Shown here: positions 1-7,777 of the stretch, one piece after another
Layout of the letters: each line of letters starts with the position of its first letter
How positions within the stretch are numbered: the stretch's first letter is position 1
Assembly (NCBI RefSeq): GCF_000308615.1
Contig: NZ_BAGB01000046.1
Location: 1-64,000, forward strand
DNA from: Nocardia jiangxiensis NBRC 101359
Lineage (GTDB): Bacteria; Actinomycetota; Actinomycetes; Mycobacteriales; Mycobacteriaceae
DNA: 64,000 nt
Reading direction: 5' to 3'
The notes under the pieces: generated by a model
What the model was told of the DNA's origin: nothing
Seen by the model: the letters and a program-made list of their open reading frames with translations, nothing else
Database searches by the model: none
Position numbers and translations under genes: made by a program

Positions 1-127
1 CACTCAGCACGAAACTCGCCTCGCCCCGACATCGCCGCGACGCCCATCGACCAACGTGACTCAGTGCGAGGCTTGGGTCGCCCCGATATCGCCGCAGTGT
101 CCATCGAGCAGCGTGATTCGGCGCGAA
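1..127. repeat. 57-bp imperfect tandem repeat at the left edge
   Basis: Bases 21-70 and 78-127 align with a period of 57 bp (shared blocks such as TCGCCCCGA, ATCGCCGC, CCATCGA, CGTGA). Bases 1-20 match the end of the preceding unit, so the array continues outside the window. The period is 19 codons, and on the minus strand at least two frames stay open across both units, so it may be the 3' end of a repeat-protein gene or its remnant. No function is assigned. Bases 128-156 show nothing. Confidence 0.6.
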
Positions 128-156
128 GGCCGAGCTCGGTAGTCGCACGGTCGGCG

Positions 157-741
157 TCAACGATGCTCGCGCAGGAACAGGGCGACGGCGTCGGCGGCGA
201 GCGGATCGGCCAGTTCGGCGGGCGCCCGGCCCGAAGTGATGAGGGTGGCGACGCCCTGGAGGGTGGCGATCAGCAGCAGGCGCAGCCGGTCGGGATCACC
301 GGACGGGAGCGCGCCGGTTCGCTGCCCCTCGGCGATCAGTTCACCGGCGGTGGCGAACAGGCGCGCGGGCCCTTCCGCCGGAACGGCGTGTCCCACACGG
401 GTTTTGGCGGCGAACATCAGATCGACCAGCGCGCCGTCGCGGGTGGCGAATCGGATGTACGCGATCGCCGCAGCCCGCAGACGTGCCGGGTAGTCCGCAC
501 CGGCCCGATCGGTCGCGGCGCCGATCTCCTCGGCGAGACGATCGAATCCCACCCCGGCCAGGGCGTCCAGCAGCGCCTGCCGATCGGGGAAGTGACGCCG
601 CGGCGCCGCGCTGCTCACCCCTGCCCGCCGGGCGAGTTCACGCAGCGACAACCGATCGATGCCGTCGTCCCGAAGCGTTCGTTCGGCCTCGGCGAGCAGC
701 ACCGACCGCAGATTGCCGTGGTGATAGGCGTGATCGCTCAT
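157..741 (-). CDS. TetR/AcrR family transcriptional regulator
   Basis: A 194-residue TetR-type repressor. The N-terminus carries the YHHGNLR signature seen in many TetR proteins with a WHG-type C-terminal domain, followed by an HTH (LSLRELARRAGVSSAAPRRHF). I chose the ATG at 741 because AAGG lies 8 nt upstream; a GTG at 762 would add seven residues. It is divergent from the SDR gene at 825, and the 83-bp gap is packed with palindromes, one of which overlaps the SDR start codon. It probably represses itself and the SDR gene. The ligand is unknown. Confidence 0.9.
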   Translation of the reverse strand: MSDHAYHHGNLRSVLLAEAERTLRDDGIDRLSLRELARRAGVSSAAPRRHFPDRQALLDALAGVGFDRLAEEIGAATDRAGADYPARLRAAAIAYIRFATRDGALVDLMFAAKTRVGHAVPAEGPARLFATAGELIAEGQRTGALPSGDPDRLRLLLIATLQGVATLITSGRAPAELADPLAADAVALFLREHR

Positions 742-764
742 GATCGTCACCTTAACATTCACAT

Positions 765-832
765 GTAACCACCGATTACAATGTACTCATTGACTACAAT
801 GTAGTCGGTGGTTACATTGTAGTCATGACTAC
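765..832. promoter_or_regulatory. Compound palindromic operator between TetR and SDR genes
   Basis: Three nested dyads lie here. GTAACCACCGATTAC (765-779) and GTAGTCGGTGGTTAC (801-815) are inverted repeats with one mismatch. GACTACAATGTAGTC (792-806) is a palindrome around one central base. GTAGTCATGACTAC (819-832) is a perfect palindrome whose ATG is the SDR start codon. This is the expected layout for autorepression by the adjacent TetR protein; binding is inferred. Confidence 0.75.
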
Positions 833-1727
833 TTTTCACGGTGTGGATCTGCCCGACCTGTCCGGAACCACGGCGGTGGTGACCGGAGCGAACAGCGGAA
901 TCGGACGGTCGGTATCGCAGGCGCTCGCCGCCGCGGGCGCGCGGGTCGTACTGGCGGTGCGCAGTATCGAGCGAGGACATACAGCCGCGCCCGGAATCGG
1001 CGGCGACACCGAGGTCCGCGAACTCGACCTCGCCAACCTCGATTCCGTGCGAACCTTCGCCGCGGACTGGGACGGCCCGATCGATCTGCTGATCAACAAT
1101 GCGGGCGTGTCCGGGCCGAGCCTGACCCGCACGACCGACGGGTTCGAGTCGAAATTCGGCATCAACCATCTCGGCCACTTCGCGCTGACGAACCTGCTCC
1201 TGCCGGACATCACCGGCCGAGTCGTCACCGTGTCCTCACAGGCCGAACGGCTCGCCCGGCTCGATTTCGCTGATCTCAACTGGGAACAACGCCCCTACCA
1301 AGCATCCCGGGCATACAACGACTCCAAGTTCGCGAACCTGCTGTTCACCGCCGAACTGCATCGGCGACTGACCGCGGCCGGATCGGGCGTCCGGGCGCAC
1401 GCGGCACATCCCGGCCTGGTCGCGACCGACATCTACCAGCACGACGGCCCACGACGCCCGATCGACCTGATGTGGTCGGTCGTACTCGGACTGCTGGCCC
1501 AGGATGCGGACCACGGCGCACTGCCGGTGCTGTACGCCGCTGTCGCCGACATCCCCGGCAACAGCTTCACCGGTCCCCGGCACCTGGCGCACATGCGCGG
1601 CGCGCCGCAACTCATCGACCGCTCCGAACCGGCACAGGATCCCGAGCTCGCCCGCCGCCTCTGGAACGTCTCCGAACAACTCACCGGCGTCGGTTTCCCG
1701 CTACCCAGCGGTACCGGCACGCGATGA
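825..1727 (+). CDS. Short-chain dehydrogenase/reductase (SDR)
   Basis: A 300-residue classical SDR. It shows the nucleotide-binding TGANSGIG near residue 20, the NNAG motif in LLINNAGV, and the catalytic YNDSK (Tyr-x3-Lys) around residue 160. The sequence resembles the retinol-dehydrogenase-like/oxidoreductase SDRs common in actinobacteria, so it probably oxidises or reduces an alcohol/carbonyl with NAD(P)H. The substrate cannot be read from the sequence. It is the probable target of the divergent TetR regulator, since a palindrome spans its start codon. Confidence 0.9.
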   Translation: MTTFHGVDLPDLSGTTAVVTGANSGIGRSVSQALAAAGARVVLAVRSIERGHTAAPGIGGDTEVRELDLANLDSVRTFAADWDGPIDLLINNAGVSGPSLTRTTDGFESKFGINHLGHFALTNLLLPDITGRVVTVSSQAERLARLDFADLNWEQRPYQASRAYNDSKFANLLFTAELHRRLTAAGSGVRAHAAHPGLVATDIYQHDGPRRPIDLMWSVVLGLLAQDADHGALPVLYAAVADIPGNSFTGPRHLAHMRGAPQLIDRSEPAQDPELARRLWNVSEQLTGVGFPLPSGTGTR

Positions 1728-1818
1728 GACACATCTTCATGTCCGTACCTGCGACAGAAGTATCGAGTTCCACATCGACGTCTGCCGTGATCGCAGTTGC
1801 CCGATATCGGCGCCGGTT

Positions 1819-2625
1819 TCAGACCCTCGGACGCAACAGGGCGCGTATCGCCGACGGCGGATAGCCGACCTGTGCGCGCAGCGTTCGCGCGAGATGGGCC
1901 TGGTCGGCGAAACCCAGCTCCGCGGCCAGATCGGCCAGGCTCCGGTCGGACCGTTCGATCGCGTCCAAGGCGCGCGCGACGCGAAATCGATTGCGGTAGG
2001 CCGTGATCGACTCCCCCATCTCGCGCGAGAACGCCCGGCTCAGCCGGAACGGCGAGACCGCCAGCCGCTGTGCCAGCGGTACGAGTCCGGCCGCGGCCGG
2101 ATCACGCTCCCGGATCGCCTCCCGCGCCGCGGCGACCAGTCCGCGATCCCGACGTCCGGACGCGTCCGGGAGAGGTCCGGGCACCGCGCGCCGCACCGCG
2201 ACAGCCAGCAGCCCGATCAATTCCTCGGCCAGCGCGAAGTCCTGATCACCGGTCCGCGTCGCAACCAGGCATCGCCGATGAGCGAGGTCCAGCCGTCCGT
2301 CCACGGCAATCGCCGTCGCCGAAACGCTCCCGGAGCCAGCCATCGATCGCCACAGCGCGGAATCCACCGTGACGGCGGTGCACACGTCACCGCCCGCCGG
2401 ATGGGCGAACTGCTCCGACTGCCCCGGCGTCGCAAGATACGCGCACAGGCGATCGACTTCGACGGTTCCGGCATGCCCGCGCCTGCGGAATCGGCCACTT
2501 CGCACCATCACCAGCCGATGCACCGACGACGATTCGGGCTCCGACCAGCCCCGGTGACATCCGTCGCAGACGACAGTGTGCACCGCGTAACGCGGCCGCA
2601 CGGCGAGGGCTGTGGAGGTGAGCAC
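1819..2625 (-). CDS. AraC family transcriptional regulator
   Basis: About 268 residues. The C-terminal third is a two-HTH AraC domain: LAQRLAVSPFRLSRAFSREM, then DLAAELGFADQAHLARTLRA with a PPSAIRALL ending typical of the family. The N-terminal part is an AraC-type ligand domain with a CDGCHRGW stretch. A GTG at 2625 was chosen; a TTG at 2667 would add 14 residues, and neither has a strong ribosome binding site. The gene is divergent from the SRPBCC gene at 2762, which is a possible target. Confidence 0.85.
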   Translation of the reverse strand: MLTSTALAVRPRYAVHTVVCDGCHRGWSEPESSSVHRLVMVRSGRFRRRGHAGTVEVDRLCAYLATPGQSEQFAHPAGGDVCTAVTVDSALWRSMAGSGSVSATAIAVDGRLDLAHRRCLVATRTGDQDFALAEELIGLLAVAVRRAVPGPLPDASGRRDRGLVAAAREAIRERDPAAAGLVPLAQRLAVSPFRLSRAFSREMGESITAYRNRFRVARALDAIERSDRSLADLAAELGFADQAHLARTLRAQVGYPPSAIRALLRPRV

Positions 2626-2761
2626 GGACCGACCGTACGCCGGAGGTCCGACAGGTTTGCGGCGCAAGAATGTTCAAGACGCGAGCCGAATCCGCGCGGC
2701 ACACTCGGACCGTCCCGGACAGCGCCGCTGTCCACCGCATCCCAACACCCGGAGTGATGAC

Positions 2762-3184
2762 ATGGCAACCGTCCGAACCGAATTCGAGATCGCGGCCGAT
2801 GCCGCCGACATCTGGGCGGTGATCCGCCGATTCGACACCGGCCCGCTGCGGATGGCGCCAGGGTTCGTCACCGACTGCACCGCCGACGGCGATCATCGCC
2901 GCGTCACGTTCGCCGACGGCACCGTGGTGCACGAGCGACTCGTCTCGGTCGACGAGGACCGTATGCGCGTGGCCTACAGCGTCGTCGGCAGCGATGTGAC
3001 GCCCGAACACGACAACGCCGTCATGCAGGTGGTCCCGCTCGGTCCCGGGCGCAGCCGATTCGTCTGGCTGCGCGACCTACTGCCCGCCGAGATGGGCGAA
3101 GGCTTCCTGGCCGCCATGCGCGCGGGCAGCGAATACATCGAGCGAACCCTCGCCGCGAACGGCGCGGATGCACACCTCACCTGA
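2762..3184 (+). CDS. SRPBCC (START-like) family protein
   Basis: A 140-residue protein of the polyketide-cyclase/MxaD-like SRPBCC group. Evidence is the N-terminal pattern TEFEIAADAADIWAVIRRFD, the central RRVTFADGTVVHERLVSVDE and the closing amphipathic helix that lines the pocket. The ATG at 2762 follows a GGAG motif; an upstream extension to 2612 is unsupported. Such proteins bind small hydrophobic ligands; no catalytic role can be assigned. It lies head to head with the AraC gene. Confidence 0.8.
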   Translation: MATVRTEFEIAADAADIWAVIRRFDTGPLRMAPGFVTDCTADGDHRRVTFADGTVVHERLVSVDEDRMRVAYSVVGSDVTPEHDNAVMQVVPLGPGRSRFVWLRDLLPAEMGEGFLAAMRAGSEYIERTLAANGADAHLT

Positions 3185-3242
3185 AACGGATCACGCTCCG
3201 ATTATGTTAGTGTGGTTCGAATAAACGGATCATAGTCCGTTT
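3184..3242. promoter_or_regulatory. Palindromic operator upstream of the quinone-oxidoreductase-like gene
   Basis: AAACGGATCATAGTCCGTTT (3223-3242) has 7-bp inverted arms around a 6-bp centre. A second copy of its left half, AAACGGATCA, starts at 3184 and is followed by CTCCG. The AT-rich stretch between them could hold the promoter of the gene at 3278. The shape is typical of TetR operators, yet no TetR gene adjoins. Confidence 0.6.
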
Positions 3243-3277
3243 CGACGCGCGATCGCGGAGCCGAGGAGCCGAGAAGC

Positions 3278-4312
3278 ATGCAGCAACACAGCACTCGAAC
3301 GCCGGCGAGCACGAGCAGGGCAGTTCGGCTCGAGTCATTCGGCGGCCCTGAAGTCCTGGACCTCCACGAGGTACCCGCGCAGCGAGCCGGTACGGGACAG
3401 ATTCGCGTGCGAGTCACCGCAGCCGGACTGAACCCGATGGACTGGTTCATGACCTCCGACGCGGAAACCGCCGCCCGGTTCGGCCTGAGCCTGCCTGCCG
3501 GGTTCGGAACCGACTATGCCGGGGTGGTGGACCAAATCGGTGACGGCGCAACGGGATTCACGACCGGCGACAGAGTGTACGGCGGCGCGCTTTCCCGCGC
3601 GGTCGCCGACTTCGTGATCGTAGCAGCGGCAGGCACCATCGCGGAGGGCGGCGACGCCCACCACACCCCCGACGGCATCGACGACCGCACCGCCGCCACC
3701 CTTGCAATAGCGGGCTGCGCAGCCGCCGCCGCCCTCGCCGTCGTCGATCCCGGACCGGGCGACACGGTACTCATCGGTGGCGCGGCCGGTGGAGTCGGAG
3801 TGTTCGCCGTCCAGTTGGCGCGCCTCGCGGGGGCGCGGGTGATCGGGACGGGATCGGCGACATCGTCGGACTTTCTGCGCAGCCTCGGGGCCGAACCGGT
3901 TGCCTACGGCGACGGCCTGGCCGACCGTGTTCGTGGCCTCGCCCCGGGCGGCGTCACCGCAGCGATCGACCTGCACGGGACGGAGACAGCGCAGGCCGCA
4001 CGAGAACTCGGCGTCGCGGACGCGCGCATCACCACCATTGCCGCCCAGATCGACGGGATCACACCGGCCAACGGCGCCAACGCCGCCCCCGGCGCCCTGG
4101 AAGAAATCGCCCGCCTGGTCGCGACGAATGAACTCCGGGTACCGATCGCCGCACATTTTCCGGTCGAGCAGATCCGCGCCGCCGTCGAGCTCCAGGCCGG
4201 TCGCCACGTGCACAGCAAGGTCGTCATCGACCTCCAGGGAATCTCAGGGGCGCGACGCTTCCCGGGACCGGGCGCTGGAGCTACGGATTCTGCGGGGTTC
4301 GTGTGGCGATGA
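3278..4312 (+). CDS. NADP-dependent MDR oxidoreductase (quinone oxidoreductase-like)
   Basis: A 344-residue medium-chain dehydrogenase/reductase without the structural zinc loop. The GroES-like N-terminus reads AVRLESFGGPEVLDLHEVP and NPMDWFM; the Rossmann part carries VLIGGAAGGVGVFAVQLA. This is the layout of zeta-crystallin/quinone oxidoreductases, which reduce quinones or enones with NADPH. The usual C-terminus (HSKVVIDLQ) is followed by about 24 extra residues rich in Gly, Ala and Arg, possibly loss of the ancestral stop. An operator-like palindrome lies 36 bp upstream of the start. Confidence 0.85.
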   Translation: MQQHSTRTPASTSRAVRLESFGGPEVLDLHEVPAQRAGTGQIRVRVTAAGLNPMDWFMTSDAETAARFGLSLPAGFGTDYAGVVDQIGDGATGFTTGDRVYGGALSRAVADFVIVAAAGTIAEGGDAHHTPDGIDDRTAATLAIAGCAAAAALAVVDPGPGDTVLIGGAAGGVGVFAVQLARLAGARVIGTGSATSSDFLRSLGAEPVAYGDGLADRVRGLAPGGVTAAIDLHGTETAQAARELGVADARITTIAAQIDGITPANGANAAPGALEEIARLVATNELRVPIAAHFPVEQIRAAVELQAGRHVHSKVVIDLQGISGARRFPGPGAGATDSAGFVWR

Positions 4313-4331
4313 CGGCCGCGGGGATGCGGGC

Positions 4332-5348
4332 TCAGACGAGTCCGTGCTCGACCAGGCTGCGGCCGGTTTCCTCGATCGTCTCGGGTATCGAGCGGAGAGG
4401 CCGGCCAAGGAGCGCCTCGGCGGGCCCCCGGTCGAAGCGTTGCGCCAATCCGATGAGCCATCGGTTGTCGCGCAGCTGAGGTTCGAAGATGCTCGCGACC
4501 CAGGTCAGCCAGGTCGGCATCGCGCGGGTGGGCATCTTTGCGCTCACCTCGGGAAGCCTCTCCCGCAGCACCGCGGCGACGTCGATGAGCGATGACGGGT
4601 CCGTGGCGAGGATCGTGCGGGTGCCGCCCGCGGTCTCGGCGGTCATGGCCTCGATATGTGCGTCGGCGACATCCCGCACGTCGATCCAGGGAAGTCGCAG
4701 GTCGGGAATCATCGGCAGCGCCCCTGCCAGGATCTGCTGGATCGCCGTGACCGAGGTTCCCGGGTCGTCGGAGAGCAGAGGGCCGATGACCCCGCCCGGA
4801 TTGATGACGGCGAGACTGTCGCGCGCGCCGCGTCGCTCGGTGATGTCCCACGCCGCGCGCTCGGCCCGGACCTTCGAGGTGACGTAGGCGCCGAGCCCGC
4901 GCTGCTCGAGCGGGGTCCAGTCGGATGCCGTGAAGAGGTGATCCTTGCGCGCCGGGGCGTACTGCACCGTCGCGAGGGCGGAAGTGACCACCACGCGGTC
5001 CACGCCCGCAGCGAGCGCGGCGTTGATCGCCCTGGTCGTGCCCTGGACGGCAGGACGGATCAGATCATCCGGGTCCTTCGGCTTCGCCGTGACGAAGGGG
5101 GAAGCAACGTGCTGCACGAAACGACACCCTTCGGCCGCGGCCGACCAGCCCTCGTCCGAGAGCAGGTCGAGTTGCACGATCTCGAGCAAGGCGTCGTCCG
5201 CGACCGCCGCCATCGCAGCGCGCACCTCGCCGGCTCGCGCCGGCGACCGCACCGACCCGCGGACCGCATACCCCCGGCGCAGCAGCTCAGCGGCGATGTG
5301 ACCGCCGATGAATCCCGAAATGCCCGTGACCAGAACCGTGTCCGCCAT
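4332..5348 (-). CDS. NAD-dependent epimerase/dehydratase-type aldehyde reductase (extended SDR)
   Basis: A 338-residue extended SDR of the dihydroflavonol-4-reductase-like group. It has VLVTGISGFIGGHIA at the N-terminus (TGxxGxxG) and YVTSKVRAE (Tyr-x3-Lys). The ATG at 5348 is used: the frame stays open further upstream only because it runs antisense to the TetR gene. It is divergent from that TetR gene and the 75-bp gap carries a 17-bp-armed inverted repeat, so it is probably the regulated enzyme. The substrate is unknown. Confidence 0.88.
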   Translation of the reverse strand: MADTVLVTGISGFIGGHIAAELLRRGYAVRGSVRSPARAGEVRAAMAAVADDALLEIVQLDLLSDEGWSAAAEGCRFVQHVASPFVTAKPKDPDDLIRPAVQGTTRAINAALAAGVDRVVVTSALATVQYAPARKDHLFTASDWTPLEQRGLGAYVTSKVRAERAAWDITERRGARDSLAVINPGGVIGPLLSDDPGTSVTAIQQILAGALPMIPDLRLPWIDVRDVADAHIEAMTAETAGGTRTILATDPSSLIDVAAVLRERLPEVSAKMPTRAMPTWLTWVASIFEPQLRDNRWLIGLAQRFDRGPAEALLGRPLRSIPETIEETGRSLVEHGLV

Positions 5349-5368
5349 GTCCACCCAATCGATCTGCC

Positions 5369-5414
5369 ATCTTGACAGTGAGTAGTTTACGGACGATCTA
5401 CTCAATGTCAAGAT
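5369..5414. promoter_or_regulatory. 17-bp-armed operator between epimerase and TetR genes
   Basis: ATCTTGACAGTGAGTAG (5369-5385) and CTACTCAATGTCAAGAT (5398-5414) are inverted copies with one mismatch, separated by 12 bp. The left arm includes a TTGACA -35-like hexamer, so a bound repressor would cover the promoter. The adjacent TetR protein is the natural candidate. Confidence 0.8.
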
Positions 5415-5423
5415 GTAGGCATC

Positions 5424-6047
5424 ATGATGACCGAGGAGCCCAGGACCGGCGATCGCTACCATCACGGCAACCTGCGCGCGGCGCTGCTCGACAGCGCGCT
5501 GGACGTGTTGACCGAGGGCGGCGTCGCCGGCTTCAGCATGCGCGAGGCAGCGCGGCGGGCCGGTGTGTCGCAGTCCGCGCCGAAGCACCATTTCGGCGAT
5601 GCACGCGGGCTGCTCGGCGCACTCGCCACGCGCGCCTACCGCCAGCTGTGCGAGCGCCTCGAGGCGGTCGAGCTCTCCGGACGCGATGTGCGCGAGCGGG
5701 TGACGGCGCTCGCACTCGAATATGTTGCGTTCGCGCGGGACAACCGCGCGCTGTTCGACCTCATGTGGCGCATGACGCAGTTCGACTACGACGATCCGGA
5801 ACTGGCCGAGCAGAAGCACCGCGCCCTGTGCGCCCTGGATCGCGTCCTGCGCGGCACAGATGCCGCGCCGACGTCCGGCGAGGATCCCGCGCTGGTGCAG
5901 AGCTACGCAGTGTGGTCGCTGGTGCACGGCTACACCACCCTCGCACTGGAGGGAGCGATCGGCGAGGAAGCCGCCGACCCCTTGGCGAACGACCTGCTCC
6001 CCGCGATGCTTCAGCTCGTCGATGTCCGCCCCGGAGATCCGCGGTAA
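5424..6047 (+). CDS. TetR/AcrR family transcriptional regulator
   Basis: A 207-residue TetR protein with RYHHGNLRAALLDSALDVL followed by the HTH FSMREAARRAGVSQSAPKHHF; the same subfamily as the regulator at 157-741. Two ATGs in a row (5424, 5427) can start it. It is divergent from the epimerase-like gene at 4332-5348 across a long inverted repeat, so autoregulation and repression of that enzyme are likely. Confidence 0.9.
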   Translation: MMTEEPRTGDRYHHGNLRAALLDSALDVLTEGGVAGFSMREAARRAGVSQSAPKHHFGDARGLLGALATRAYRQLCERLEAVELSGRDVRERVTALALEYVAFARDNRALFDLMWRMTQFDYDDPELAEQKHRALCALDRVLRGTDAAPTSGEDPALVQSYAVWSLVHGYTTLALEGAIGEEAADPLANDLLPAMLQLVDVRPGDPR

Positions 6048-6071
6048 CCGACGAACGCCCCACGTCGTCGT

Positions 6072-6111
6072 GTCACCGATGTCCTGATGGAGAACCGTCA
6101 CCGACGTCCTG
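6072..6111. repeat. Short direct repeat, possible insertion-sequence remnant
   Basis: GTCACCGATGTCCTG (6072-6086) recurs as GTCACCGACGTCCTG (6097-6111), period 25 bp, followed by CGACAC. GATGTCCTG-type motifs occur in the end regions of IS481-family elements of actinobacteria (from memory). No transposase gene lies here, so at most this is a relic. Confidence 0.3.
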
Positions 6112-6150
6112 CGACACGGCACGGAGGTTCGACTCACCAGACATCGATGG

Positions 6151-6166
6151 TTGAACATATGTTCGA
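6151..6166. promoter_or_regulatory. LexA (SOS) box upstream of the AlkB-like gene
   Basis: TTGAACATATGTTCGA matches the mycobacterial LexA consensus TCGAAC-N4-GTTCGA at all but one defined position. It ends 20 bp before the ATG at 6187, in a promoter position. Confidence 0.8.
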
Positions 6167-6186
6167 TAGAACGTAGATTCGAGCGC

Positions 6187-6813
6187 ATGTCGGTACCGCT
6201 GCAGGGATCGTTGCTCGACGGATTCGAGGAGATCACGCTCGGTCCGCTCGACGGGGTGCGCCGGGTGAACCTGTCCGACGGCGCGTGGGTCGATGTGCTG
6301 CCGGGCTGGCTCGGCGGCGCCGATCTGCTGTTCGATCGACTCGTCACGGCGGTCCCGTGGCGCGCCGATCGTCGGCAGATGTACGACCGGGTGGTCGACG
6401 TGCCGCGGTTGCTGCGGTTCTACGAGGAGGGCCGGGAATTTCCGGACCCGGCGCTGGAGACCGCGCGAATCGCCTTGAGCGAGCACTACTTCGACGAACT
6501 GGGCGAACCGTTCCGCACCGCCGGGTTGTGTTATTACCGGGACGGGGCGGACAGCGTCGCCTGGCACGGTGACACCTCCGGTCGCGGCGCGACGCACGAC
6601 ACGATGGTGGCCATCGTCTCGATCGGCGCGCCTCGTGCTCTGCTGCTGCGTCCCCGCGGCGGCGGCGAGAGCCTGCGGTATCCGCTGGGGCACGGCGATC
6701 TGATCGTGATGGGCGGATCCTGTCAGCGCACCTGGGAACACGCGGTGCCCAAGACCCGCCGCGCGGTCGGACCACGAATCAGCATCCAGTTCCGTCCACG
6801 CGGCGTGCGATGA
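6187..6813 (+). CDS. AlkB-like 2-oxoglutarate/Fe(II) dioxygenase (alkylated DNA repair)
   Basis: A 208-residue AlkB family protein. Fe ligands are visible as the HxD of WHGDTSGR and the distal His of RTWEHAVPK; the 2-oxoglutarate-binding arginines are in PRISIQFRPRG at the C-terminus, and CYYRDGADSVAWHGD is the AlkB core. Such enzymes oxidatively demethylate DNA bases. It looks like the family that includes M. tuberculosis Rv1000c, which is LexA-controlled; the SOS box upstream agrees. The ATG at 6187 is used because an upstream TTG would fall inside the LexA box. Confidence 0.88.
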   Translation: MSVPLQGSLLDGFEEITLGPLDGVRRVNLSDGAWVDVLPGWLGGADLLFDRLVTAVPWRADRRQMYDRVVDVPRLLRFYEEGREFPDPALETARIALSEHYFDELGEPFRTAGLCYYRDGADSVAWHGDTSGRGATHDTMVAIVSIGAPRALLLRPRGGGESLRYPLGHGDLIVMGGSCQRTWEHAVPKTRRAVGPRISIQFRPRGVR

Positions 6814-6914
6814 GTCCCGCCCCGGCGAGCGGCCCACGCCCTGCCCCCGTTCGGTCACCGTAATTTCGCCTACCGATGGGTCACTTCGTCGGTCCCGCCC
6901 GATAGATTGGGGCC

Positions 6915-7628
6915 ATGAACGCGACAGGGGCGGGAATTCTGGCCGTGATGCCGCTGCACACGATCAGCGAGGTGCACGGCGAGGAGGGGCTGCGCCGCAG
7001 GCTCGCCCTCGAGTCGGCGAAACTGGACGAGCCCGAACGCGTCGGCGCGGCACTCGAATTGGTCTCGGACCTGCATCGCGACGACCGGTACGGTCGCGAA
7101 CCCTACCTGAGCCACCTACTGCGCGTGGCGATCCGGATCGTCAGCCACTACGAGGTGCACGACACCGATCTGGTCGTGGCGGCCCTGCTGCACGACGCGG
7201 TGGAGGACCACGCACCCGAGCTCGCGGGCGGCCGAGAAGGATCCGAGACCGAGGCCGCCCTGGCCGCGGTGCGCGAACGTTTCGGTGAACGGGTCGCCGA
7301 ACTCGTCGCCGCGGTCACCAATCCCGCCCGCGAACCGGGTATCGATCGCAATCACCAATACCGCGCGCACATCGCCACGAGTCTGGAGAGCGATCCGTGG
7401 GCACGGGTGGTGAAGCTGTCCGACTTCACCGACAACGGTGTCGGGATCCTCTACGCCACGAGCCCGGCCATGGAGAAGCTCGCGATCAAATATCGCCCGC
7501 TCACCAGCGTCTACCGCGATCTGGTCACCCGGCCCGACACCCCGCTGGCCGCACACGTCAAGCAGCACATACTCGACCAGCTCGATCTGGCCGACGAACG
7601 TTTCGCCGCCATCCTCCAGGAGAACTGA
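6915..7628 (+). CDS. HD-domain protein, RelA/SpoT hydrolase-like
   Basis: 237 residues consisting of a (p)ppGpp-hydrolase-type HD domain only. Visible metal-site elements are YLSHLLRVA (His67), LLHDAVED (His93-Asp94, with the downstream Glu-Asp typical of RelA/SpoT) and KLSDFTDN later, corresponding to the KLADRLHN motif. No synthetase, TGS or ACT domain is present, so it resembles small alarmone hydrolases. Whether it acts on (p)ppGpp or another nucleotide is not decided by sequence. It stands alone, 100 bp after the AlkB gene; the start could also be an internal ATG at residue 12. Confidence 0.75.
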   Translation: MNATGAGILAVMPLHTISEVHGEEGLRRRLALESAKLDEPERVGAALELVSDLHRDDRYGREPYLSHLLRVAIRIVSHYEVHDTDLVVAALLHDAVEDHAPELAGGREGSETEAALAAVRERFGERVAELVAAVTNPAREPGIDRNHQYRAHIATSLESDPWARVVKLSDFTDNGVGILYATSPAMEKLAIKYRPLTSVYRDLVTRPDTPLAAHVKQHILDQLDLADERFAAILQEN

Positions 7629-7639
7629 CCGCCGCTGTC

Positions 7640-7678
7640 CCGATGCGCCCGACAGTGATTCGGTCCGCCGCGCATCGG
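7640..7678. terminator. Hairpin after the HD-domain gene
   Basis: CCGATGCGC (7640-7648) pairs with GCGCATCGG (7670-7678), 11 bp after the stop codon of the HD gene. No T-run follows, as usual in high-GC actinobacteria. Confidence 0.4.
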
Positions 7679-7777
7679 TGATCCGCCACCCTTTCGGATG
7701 ATTCGGGGTGCGGCGCGGCCGAGAACGCGAGACCATCACCGGGCTCGGCGTTTGGCAAATGGAAGGACCTCCGGCGG

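Noticed and set aside
1..127. CRISPR array
   Set aside because: The units are imperfect and contiguous, without repeat-spacer structure or cas genes.
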